Source: Gammaproteobacteria bacterium (GTDB lineage Bacteria; Pseudomonadota; Gammaproteobacteria; Thiohalorhabdales; Thiohalorhabdaceae). From it: DNA of 12,442 bases. The notes below the pieces were generated by a model. The model made no database searches. It saw only the letters and a program-made list of their open reading frames with translations, and was not told the DNA's origin. The first letter of the stretch is position 1, and the number at the start of each line of letters is the position of its first letter. Where the stretch lies: assembly GCA_018609925.1 (NCBI GenBank), contig JAHEOG010000201.1:1-12442 (forward strand), given 5' to 3'. Shown here piece after piece: positions 1 through 5,646 of this stretch. A program made the position numbers and the translations under genes.

Positions 1-208
1 GGCGGAGCTTGCTTAGGCCCTCGGAAACCGTTCCGGCCGTGTCGATCTCGAAGCTGGTGCCTTGGATCTTGGAGAACATGGTGCGGACAACCCGGGTAAT
101 CCCCGGGTTGTCCTCCACCATAAGCAAACGTATAGAGCTCCCTTCGACGGGGGCCCCTCCGAGGATGCTTTGATTGGCGCTTTTGCCTTCGGGAGTCTGG
201 GCTCTCAC
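1..208 (-). CDS. Response regulator receiver-domain protein, N-terminal part only (runs off the left edge)
   Basis: The minus strand reads from a GTG at 208-206 to the window edge without a stop, giving 69 residues. Residues 26-41 (IRLLMVEDNPGITRVV) are the first beta strand and acidic pocket of a CheY-like receiver domain, with the metal-binding acidic pair E32-D33. Helix 1 and strand 2 follow (about residues 36-58). The phosphoacceptor Asp, the switch Thr/Lys and any output domain lie outside the window. A stop codon (TAG) sits directly before the GTG, and GGAG lies 8 nt upstream (217-220), so GTG is the natural start. The only nearby ATG (121-119) lies inside strand 1 and would destroy the fold. 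This start gives an unusual leader of about 25 residues (S/G/P/A-rich) before the domain. Receiver family is confident; output function and partner kinase are unknown. Confidence 0.8.
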   Translation of the reverse strand, partial: MRAQTPEGKSANQSILGGAPVEGSSIRLLMVEDNPGITRVVRTMFSKIQGTSFEIDTAGTVSEGLSKLR

Positions 209-354
209 CTACCTCACTCCCACCATTGGTCGGGTCTCTTTAGGAAGGCACACCCTTCCAAGGGGCCGCCAAGGCGTCCGTTTCGCCGGAACCCGTGACC
301 TTACAGCGGCGTTGACCATCCCCGGCCCTGTGATCGGCCCCCCTTTTGCCTTTT

Positions 355-372
355 GACCCCTTACTAAGGGTC
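355..372 (-). repeat. 7-bp hairpin with tetraloop, better paired in minus-strand RNA
   Basis: Arms 355-361 and 366-372 enclose a 4-nt loop. In RNA copied from the minus strand all seven positions pair, one as G-U. The plus-strand RNA would have a C-A mismatch at that place. A 5-bp hairpin (377-381 with 385-389) lies 5 nt to the right. The strand bias hints at a minus-strand transcript but one base pair is slim evidence. Confidence 0.35.
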
Positions 373-442
373 CACGAGGTTTACAACCTATCGGCCTACC
401 CAAGGGCCAACAATTTTGGTTTCCTCTACTGTACCTCCTTTT

Positions 443-478
443 GTCGGTATGGCTACACCCACTACGCGAGCCACCGAC
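443..478 (-). repeat. Stem-loop with 10 bp of pairing beside an orphan Shine-Dalgarno sequence
   Basis: GTCGGT at 443-448 pairs with ACCGAC at 473-478. GGCT at 451-454 pairs with AGCC at 469-472, leaving a 2-nt bulge and a 14-nt loop. On the minus strand this stem is followed after 2 nt by AAGGAGGT (440-433), a full complement of the 16S rRNA 3' end. I see the structure directly; that it is transcribed is inference. Confidence 0.45.
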
Positions 479-527
479 GCAGGGGGAAAAGCCCCTAATC
501 CCCGAAACGAGAAGCCTTGTGGGGTTA

Positions 528-565
528 CCGCCCCGGGGCGGGGTTGTGGGCGCGTACCCCGCCCC
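528..565. repeat. Perfect 10-bp GC-rich inverted repeat with a competing third arm
   Basis: GGGGCGGGGT (535-544) and ACCCCGCCCC (556-565) are perfect reverse complements around an 11-nt loop. The adjacent CCGCCCC (528-534) is also the reverse complement of GGGGCGG (535-541), so the middle arm can pair either way. In the minus-strand transcript this would be a very stable hairpin about 265 nt after the M48 stop. There is no T-tract, so it is not a standard intrinsic terminator; it could still block 3' exonucleases or slow polymerase. Confidence 0.5.
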
Positions 566-615
566 CCTACCACGATGACCAAGGCCTGAAGGATCCACAA
601 CCTTCGGCCGAGCCC

Positions 616-660
616 GGGCGGGGGTTAGGGGATCGGGTTGGGAGCGGGGCCCTGGGAGGG
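616..660 (+). other. G-quadruplex-type block of eight G-runs; the minus-strand RNA would be C-rich
   Basis: Eight runs of three to five G occur at 616-618, 620-624, 628-631, 635-637, 640-642, 646-649, 654-656 and 658-660, with spacers of 1-4 nt. This meets the usual G3+N1-7 quadruplex rule several times over. Transcribed from the minus strand, after the M48 stop at 829, it yields a C-rich, G-poor stretch of the kind Rho loads onto. Either role is inference. Confidence 0.5.
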
Positions 661-782
661 TGCGATTTGTCGACGACCGGGTCTATACCGGGGCTGCCGC
701 AGGGCCGGATGGATCCGCCCCAAGGCCTGGGCAACCGGTTACCGACACGGATCAGGATAGGGAAGTAACGATGGGGGGCGTT

Positions 783-797
783 GATCCCTCGGGGATC
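783..797. repeat. 6-bp perfect stem-loop just after the M48 stop codon
   Basis: GATCCC (783-788) and GGGATC (792-797) pair around a 3-nt loop, about 32 nt past the stop of the M48 gene. There is no T-run after it on either strand, so I do not call it an intrinsic terminator; it could form the 3' end hairpin of the transcript. Confidence 0.3.
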
Positions 798-828
798 GGG
801 GCACTGAGACGGAGGGGTACTATCCCCG

Positions 829-2076
829 TTACGGCCTACCCGAGCCTTCCAGGTAGGCGATCCGCTCCCGTGGGGGAGGATGGGAGTGATAGAACCAGGA
901 ATAGACGGGGTCGGGGGCAAGGCTGGCGGCGTTGTCCTTGAACAGCTTGACCAGAGCCGAAGCGAGGGCCCGACGGTCGCTGTAGTGCATGGCGAAGTCG
1001 TCGGCCTGGTACTCCCTTCGCCGGGACCAGGCCGCCGCCAATGGACGGATCGGAAAGGCGAAAACGGGCCCCACCAGGGCGAAGAGGATCAGGGCGTAGG
1101 CATCAGAGGGATCGGGAACGCCGAGCCCGTGGAAGAACCAGGGCTGGGTCCGAAGCCAAGCGAGGAGCCCAAGAGCACCCAGGGCAAGGACCCCGGAGAC
1201 CACAAGGCTATTACGCACGTGGCCGAGTCGGAAGTGCCCCAGCTCGTGGGCCAGGACCGCCTCCGTTTCCTCGGGGACCAGGGCGTTCAATAGGGTGTCG
1301 AAGAACACCACGCGCTTGGCACCGCCCAGGCCGGTAAAGTAGGCATTGCCATGGGCGGTTCGCCTAGAGGCGTCCATAACGAAGACCCCCCGCAAGGCGA
1401 ATCCGCAACGCTGGAGCAGTCCGGCAATCCGCTCCCGGAGCTCGCCTTCCTCCAGGGGTCGAAAGCGATTAAACAGCGGCGCCACCCATTTGGGATAGGC
1501 CCACGTCAGGAACAGGGTGTAGGCCACCCAGAACACCCAGGCGTAAACCCACCATAAGGGCCCTCCCCCGGCCATAAGCGCCAGGAAGGCGGCCACGACC
1601 ACCGCGATCAGCACGCCCTTAACGACGGCTCCCTTCAGTGTATCGGTCAGGAACATCGAGGCAGTCATGCGATTGAACCCGTAACGGGCCTCCACCCCGA
1701 AGGTCTGCCAGGCAGAAACAGGCAGACGCAGGAGCTCCCGGACCGCCAGGACACTTAACACCAAGCCGGTGCCCGCGGCCCATTGGGGCCAGGACAGCCC
1801 TTGCCAGAGCCCTCCGAGGAGCGCGATCCCACCACCCAGGGTGAGGGCCAAGAGGACCCCGGCATCCACCAGCGTCCCGGCCATGTTGAGCCGTACGCGC
1901 TCGGCGTTGTAGTCCACCGCACGGGAATGCTCTTCGGGGGGTATCCGCTCCCGGAAGGCCTCCGGGACCTTGTTTCGGTGAGCCTGGAGGTGGCGCCTCT
2001 GGCGGGCAGCGAGCCAAAGGCGCACACCGGTGACGGCAATCAGGACGGCCAGGAAGGCCCAGGCGAAAGGTGGCAT
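829..2076 (-). CDS. M48 family (Ste24/CAAX-type) integral-membrane zinc metalloprotease
   Basis: This 415-residue protein is a membrane-embedded zinc endopeptidase of the Ste24 type, acting at or in the inner membrane. Visible signs are the HExxH zinc motif H277-E278-L-G-H281, the third zinc ligand E355 in REYQADD (354-360), the family signature around HGNAYFTG (242-249) and the C-terminal YSWFYHSHPPPRERI block (392-406), which matches the SHPP-ERI signature of the family. Hydrophobic segments lie near residues 4-24, 72-92, 100-113, 150-170, 174-192, 289-308 and 327-347. Length is usual for bacterial Ste24-like proteins. The ATG start has only a poor ribosome site (GGA 6 nt upstream). It lies 94 nt after pnp on the same strand and may be read through from pnp. 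Bacterial members are thought to act in envelope or membrane-protein quality control; the substrate here is unknown. Family confidence is high, physiological role low. Confidence 0.93.
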   Translation of the reverse strand: MPPFAWAFLAVLIAVTGVRLWLAARQRRHLQAHRNKVPEAFRERIPPEEHSRAVDYNAERVRLNMAGTLVDAGVLLALTLGGGIALLGGLWQGLSWPQWAAGTGLVLSVLAVRELLRLPVSAWQTFGVEARYGFNRMTASMFLTDTLKGAVVKGVLIAVVVAAFLALMAGGGPLWWVYAWVFWVAYTLFLTWAYPKWVAPLFNRFRPLEEGELRERIAGLLQRCGFALRGVFVMDASRRTAHGNAYFTGLGGAKRVVFFDTLLNALVPEETEAVLAHELGHFRLGHVRNSLVVSGVLALGALGLLAWLRTQPWFFHGLGVPDPSDAYALILFALVGPVFAFPIRPLAAAWSRRREYQADDFAMHYSDRRALASALVKLFKDNAASLAPDPVYSWFYHSHPPPRERIAYLEGSGRP

Positions 2077-2123
2077 AGGGATCCATGCACCTAAGACGGA
2101 TTTCTAGAGGGATTCCCGAGGAA

Positions 2124-2156
2124 GGAGCGACAGACCGGAGACGGCCCGGCAGCTCC
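2124..2156 (-). repeat. Imperfect stem-loop just after pnp
   Basis: GGAGC (2124-2128) pairs with GCTCC (2152-2156), and inside it CCGG (2135-2138) with CCGG (2146-2149). It begins 14 nt past the pnp stop codon. No T-tract follows, so it is more plausible as a 3'-end protecting hairpin or a leaky end than as an intrinsic terminator. Confidence 0.3.
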
Positions 2157-2170
2157 CTACCCGTTGAGCG

Positions 2171-4267
2171 CTAGTCCGCGTCCACGGCCCGCTTAGAGAG
2201 CCGGATACGACCCCGGTTGTCCACCTCGAGGACCTTGACCCGAACCGTGTCGCCTTCGCTGAGGTAGTCGGTGACCTTGTCGATCCGCTCGGGGGCGATC
2301 TCGGAGATGTGGAGGAGCCCGTCGGTGTTGGGAAGGATGTTCACGAAGGCCCCGAACTCGGTAATGCGAACAACCTCCCCTTCGTAGATGCGGCCTTCCT
2401 CCACTTCCTCAACCATCTTCTCGATGCGATCCTTGGCTTCTTCCGCCCCCTGGGCGTCGTTGGAGGAGATGTAGACGGTGCCGTCATCGTCGATATCGAT
2501 GTTGGTACCGGTCTCCTCGGTCAGGGTACGGATGGTCTTACCCCCCGGACCGATGATCTCGCGGATCTTTTCCGGCTTAACCTTCAAGGTGATCATGCGG
2601 GGAGCAAACTGGGAAAGCTCCTGGCGGGGCCGATCGATCACCTTGTTCATCTCGTCCAGGATGCGGAGCCGGCCTTGTCGGGCCTGCTCCAGGGCGGAAT
2701 CCATAATGTCCCGGGTGATACCGGCGATCTTGATGTCCATCTGGAGGGCGGTCACCCCCTCCGCGGTTCCGGCCACCTTGAAGTCCATGTCCCCCAGGTG
2801 GTCCTCATCGCCCAGGATGTCCGAAAGCACGGTATAGCGCTCCCCCTCCTTGACGAGGCCCATGGCGATCCCGGCGACTCCGCCAGCCACCGGGCATCCC
2901 GCATCCATCAGCGCCAAGGAAGTCCCGCACACAGTGGCCATGGACGAGCTGCCGTTGGACTCCAGGATCTCGGAAACCACCCGCAGGGTATAGGGGAAAT
3001 CCTCCTGGGAGGGAACGACTGCTTGAAGGGCCCGCTTGGCCAGCTTGCCGTGACCGATCTCCCGGCGCTTGGGGGGACCCATGAACCCGGTTTCCCCGGT
3101 ACAGAAAGGCGGGAAGTTGTAGTGGAGCATGAACCGCTCCCGACTCTCCCCTTCCAGGGCGTCGATGATCTGGGCGTCCTGCCCGGAGCCCAGGGTAGCC
3201 ACCACCATGGCCTGGGTCTCGCCCCGGGTAAACACAGCCGAGCCGTGGGTTCGGGGGAGCACCTCGGTTTCCACCGTGATGGGTCGGATCTCGTCCGCTT
3301 CCCGGCCGTCGATCCGCGGCTTCCCGGCCAGCACATCATCGCGGACGATACGGCCCTCCAGCGCCTTGATCAGATCCTTAACCTCACCCGCCCGATCGGC
3401 ATCCTGCTCTGGCTCCGCTTCCAAAGCGCCCAACACCTTGGCCCGAACCTCGTCCACCGCCGCCTGACGGGCCTGCTTGTCCTTGAGGGAATAGGCCTCG
3501 CGTAGCTCTTCTTCAGCCACCTCCCGCACCCGGGCCTCCAGGTCGCGGTCGGGCTCCGGCTCCTGCCAGTCCCAACGGGGCTTACCGGCCTCGGCGGCGA
3601 GCTCATCGATGGCCTGGATAACCGGCTGCATCTTCTCGTGCCCGTAGTAGATCGCCTCGAGCATGGTCTGCTCGGGAAGCCGATTGGCCTGGGATTCCAC
3701 CATGAGAACGGCATCACGGGTCCCGGCGATCACCAGATCGAGCTCGGAGTCCTCAAGCTGGGTGAACGTGGGGTTCAGAAGATACTCGCCGTCGACATAG
3801 CCCAGCCGAGCTCCGGCAATCGGCCCATCGAAGGGGATGCCGGACAGGGTCAAGGCAGCGGAGGCCCCGATCATGGCGGGTATATCGGGATCGTTCTCGC
3901 CATCCGCGGACAGCACCGTGGCCACGATCTGGGTCTCGTTCATGAAGGAATCGGGGAACAGGGGCCGAATGGGCCGGTCAATCAGGCGGCAGGTCAGGGC
4001 CTCCTTCTCGGAGGGCCGGCCTTCGCGCTTAAAGAAGCCGCCGGGGATCTTCCCGGCGGCAAAGGTGCGCTCCTGATAATTCACGGTTAGGGGAAAGAAT
4101 GGCTGCCCTGGCTTGGCCTCCTTCCGGGCCACCGCGGTTACCAGGACCACCGTATCCCCAAGGGTTACCGTCACCGCCCCATCCGCCTGGCGGGCCCGGT
4201 TTCCGGCCTCCAGGCGCAGCGGCTGGCCCCCGTATTCGAGCTCGACTCTTTCAGCGTTAAGAGGCAA
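2171..4267 (-). CDS. pnp: Polyribonucleotide nucleotidyltransferase (PNPase)
   Basis: PNPase degrades RNA 3'-5' using phosphate and releases nucleoside diphosphates; it works as a trimer and, in gammaproteobacteria, often with RNase E and the RhlB helicase. The 698 residues show two RNase PH-like cores (about 8-220 and 312-540) around the helical domain. Visible are FFKREGRPSEKE (78-89), TRGETQ (347-352), the phosphate-site SNGSSS (437-442) and the catalytic aspartates D487 and D493 in GDEDHLGDMDF. The KH domain has GPGGKTIR (573-580) and the S1 domain covers about 625-692. It is a little shorter than the 711-residue E. coli enzyme because almost nothing follows S1. The start is TTG at 4267-4265, with AGGAG 6 nt upstream and the expected N-terminus MPLNAERVELEYGG; no better ATG exists nearby. 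It follows rpsO by only 17 nt, so the two are probably cotranscribed. Confidence 0.98.
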   Translation of the reverse strand: MPLNAERVELEYGGQPLRLEAGNRARQADGAVTVTLGDTVVLVTAVARKEAKPGQPFFPLTVNYQERTFAAGKIPGGFFKREGRPSEKEALTCRLIDRPIRPLFPDSFMNETQIVATVLSADGENDPDIPAMIGASAALTLSGIPFDGPIAGARLGYVDGEYLLNPTFTQLEDSELDLVIAGTRDAVLMVESQANRLPEQTMLEAIYYGHEKMQPVIQAIDELAAEAGKPRWDWQEPEPDRDLEARVREVAEEELREAYSLKDKQARQAAVDEVRAKVLGALEAEPEQDADRAGEVKDLIKALEGRIVRDDVLAGKPRIDGREADEIRPITVETEVLPRTHGSAVFTRGETQAMVVATLGSGQDAQIIDALEGESRERFMLHYNFPPFCTGETGFMGPPKRREIGHGKLAKRALQAVVPSQEDFPYTLRVVSEILESNGSSSMATVCGTSLALMDAGCPVAGGVAGIAMGLVKEGERYTVLSDILGDEDHLGDMDFKVAGTAEGVTALQMDIKIAGITRDIMDSALEQARQGRLRILDEMNKVIDRPRQELSQFAPRMITLKVKPEKIREIIGPGGKTIRTLTEETGTNIDIDDDGTVYISSNDAQGAEEAKDRIEKMVEEVEEGRIYEGEVVRITEFGAFVNILPNTDGLLHISEIAPERIDKVTDYLSEGDTVRVKVLEVDNRGRIRLSKRAVDAD

Positions 4268-4284
4268 CGGAAACTCCTGGCGGG

Positions 4285-4554
4285 TTACTTGCGGATCCCG
4301 AGGCTCTGGATAAGCTCGCGGTAGCGATTGACGTCCTGGCCCCTGAGATAGTCCAGGAGCTTGCGCCGGTGACCCACCATCTTTAGCAGGCCCCGCCGGC
4401 TGTGGTGGTCATGCTTGTGGGTCTTGAGGTGCTCGGTGAGGTTGGAGATGCGCTCCGTCAGCAGGGCCACCTGAACCTCGGGCGATCCCGTATCCCCCTC
4501 GTGCTGCTTGTACTCCTCGATCAGCTCCGTCTTCTTCTCGGCAGTAATGCTCAT
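4285..4554 (-). CDS. rpsO: 30S ribosomal protein S15
   Basis: The 89-residue product has the exact family length and carries the 16S rRNA-binding signature from TGSPEVQVALLTERI (22-36) through HKHDHHSRRGLL (46-57). S15 is a primary binder of the central domain of 16S rRNA, nucleating the platform, and it contacts 23S rRNA in an inter-subunit bridge. The ATG at 4554 has AGGG 7 nt upstream. The gene has its own likely promoter and a structured 5' leader in the 150-bp gap after truB, which fits the general habit of S15 to repress its own mRNA. The leader structures here are not the same as any I can name with certainty. Confidence 0.98.
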   Translation of the reverse strand: MSITAEKKTELIEEYKQHEGDTGSPEVQVALLTERISNLTEHLKTHKHDHHSRRGLLKMVGHRRKLLDYLRGQDVNRYRELIQSLGIRK

Positions 4555-4566
4555 GAACGAACCCTT

Positions 4567-4650
4567 CGAGTGGCAATCCAGTCCGTCCAGACTCGCCCTG
4601 ATGGTCCTCGGCGAATCCGGCGCGGCGGAGACGCCCGGGAGCGCTCCGGG
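4567..4650 (-). promoter_or_regulatory. Structured rpsO leader, possible S15 autoregulatory element
   Basis: Within the predicted rpsO leader there is a 10-bp perfect palindrome GGAGCGCTCC (4638-4647) with flanking C/G runs that extend it imperfectly to 4634-4650. Closer to the gene, the segment 4590-4595 can pair two ways: GACT (4590-4593) with AGTC (4580-4583), or ACTCG (4591-4595) with CGAGT (4567-4571). The second pairing ends next to the ribosome site (about 4562-4565). Mutually exclusive pairings beside the Shine-Dalgarno are the sort of arrangement S15 exploits in E. coli, but the link here is inference. Confidence 0.4.
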
Positions 4651-4662
4651 ACGCTACCGATC

Positions 4663-4698
4663 ACGGGCGATTCTAGCTCGCCGGTGGCAAGCCGGCAA
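4663..4698 (-). promoter_or_regulatory. Predicted sigma70 promoter for rpsO-pnp
   Basis: On the minus strand TTGCCG (-35, 4698-4693) and TAGAAT (-10, 4675-4670) are separated by exactly 17 bp. Transcription would start near 4663, giving a leader of about 109 nt before the rpsO ATG. It sits where E. coli also has an rpsO promoter, between truB and rpsO. It is sequence-based only. Confidence 0.6.
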
Positions 4699-4704
4699 GC
4701 GGGC

Positions 4705-5595
4705 TCAGTTGAGGTGGAACAAGCGCTTGGGGGCGATCCGGCCATCGGCCAGGGACGCGCCAACCCCGAGGAAGCAATCCTCATTGTCATAGAGGCGCAG
4801 GTGCTCCCCTTCGGGGACCTTGGGAACCATAACCGGTTGCCCCTGCAGGAGGTAATAGGCGGCGGTCTCTCCCAGGGTGACGGGTTGGAGATCCGTCAGG
4901 GCCGCGTCCACCGGTAGCAGGCAGGCCCGCCGCTGCGCTTTGTCCCGTTCCTCCAGCGCCTCCAGGGTGTAGGCGCCCTCTACTCGGAAGGGCCCGGATG
5001 CGGTGCGTCGGAGCTCGGCTAGATGGGCCCCGCATCCCAACTTCCGCCCGATGTCGATGGCCAAGGTACGGATGTAGGTGCCCTTGGAGCACAGGATCTC
5101 CACCTCCAAGCGGTCCCCCTCCACTCCCAGCAGACGCAGCTCGTGGATCTGGACCTGACGCGCGGGAGGAGCATCCACCTCTTCGCCCCGGCGTACCTTG
5201 CGGTACAAGGGCTCACCCCCCTGCTTGATCGCCGAGTAGACGGACGGGATCTGCTCGATCTCCCCGCGGAACGCCTCCAGGACGGCTCCGATATCCGCCT
5301 CGGTTACATCAACCGGGGCCTCCGCCACGGTCTCCCCTTCGCCATCGCCGGTGTCGGTCTCCCGACCGAGCTGTAGGGTGGTCCAGTACCGCTTGTCGGC
5401 CTCCAGCAGGAACTTGGAGACCTTGGTACCTTCCCCGAAGCAAAGGGGAAGCAGGCCGGTGGCCATGGGGTCCAGGCTCCCCGTATGACCGGCCTTGCGG
5501 GCCTTGAGCAGGCCCTTGGCCTTCTGCAGGGCCGTATTGGAGGTCATACCCCGGGGCTTATCCAGCAGGAGGATGCCGTTAACGGCTTCGCTCAT
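4705..5595 (-). CDS. truB: tRNA pseudouridine(55) synthase TruB
   Basis: TruB isomerises uridine 55 in the T-loop of nearly all tRNAs and also acts as a tRNA chaperone. In the 296-residue product counted from the ATG at 5595 one sees the N-terminal NGILLLDKPRGMTSN, the catalytic motif GHTGSLDPMATG with Asp42, CSKGTYIRTLAIDIG (169-183) and LRRTASGPF (195-203). A PUA-like C-terminal domain follows (about 228-296). Size and motif order fit the gamma/betaproteobacterial family. The frame can be extended six codons to a TTG at 5613, but neither site has a good ribosome-binding sequence; I prefer ATG because the domain begins right after it. It is 51 nt after the nrnA-like gene and 150 nt before rpsO. 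Confidence 0.97.
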   Translation of the reverse strand: MSEAVNGILLLDKPRGMTSNTALQKAKGLLKARKAGHTGSLDPMATGLLPLCFGEGTKVSKFLLEADKRYWTTLQLGRETDTGDGEGETVAEAPVDVTEADIGAVLEAFRGEIEQIPSVYSAIKQGGEPLYRKVRRGEEVDAPPARQVQIHELRLLGVEGDRLEVEILCSKGTYIRTLAIDIGRKLGCGAHLAELRRTASGPFRVEGAYTLEALEERDKAQRRACLLPVDAALTDLQPVTLGETAAYYLLQGQPVMVPKVPEGEHLRLYDNEDCFLGVGASLADGRIAPKRLFHLN

Positions 5596-5646
5596 CCCGT
5601 TGCGCCCGCCCAAAGCGGTACGGGGAAAAAGGGACGGGATCCGGTT

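Larger units (their letters stand above)
209..828. other. 620-bp region without a supportable gene, rich in inverted repeats and G/C runs
   Basis: No open frame here shows a recognisable protein. The short frames on both strands are rich in Pro, Gly, Arg and Ser, as expected of GC-rich noncoding DNA. What is visible is structure: stem-loops at 243-259, 355-372, 377-389, 443-478, 481-496, 535-565 and 783-797, a block of eight G-runs at 616-660, and a perfect Shine-Dalgarno octamer on the minus strand at 440-433 with no start codon after it. The region follows the M48 gene and precedes the response-regulator gene, all on the minus strand. It may therefore be a 3' untranslated region, the long leader of the response regulator, an unannotated small RNA, or decayed sequence. 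A weak promoter-like pair on the minus strand (TTGTTG, 17-bp spacer, TAGGTT, near 415-387) is the best I could find and is not convincing. Confidence 0.5.

Noticed and set aside
361..560. Match to a known RNA (tmRNA, RNase P, SRP, 6S, c-di-GMP, cobalamin or TPP riboswitch)
   Set aside because: None of the signature sequences of these families is present; only generic hairpins are seen.
209..600. Minus-strand frames of 129 and 70 codons in the gap
   Set aside because: Compositions are Pro/Gly/Arg-rich without motifs, they cross the hairpins, and neither start has a proper ribosome site.
2309..3505. Long open frame of 398 codons on the plus strand opposite pnp
   Set aside because: It mirrors pnp codon structure in GC-rich DNA, has no domain I recognise and no ribosome site; pnp on the other strand is unambiguous.
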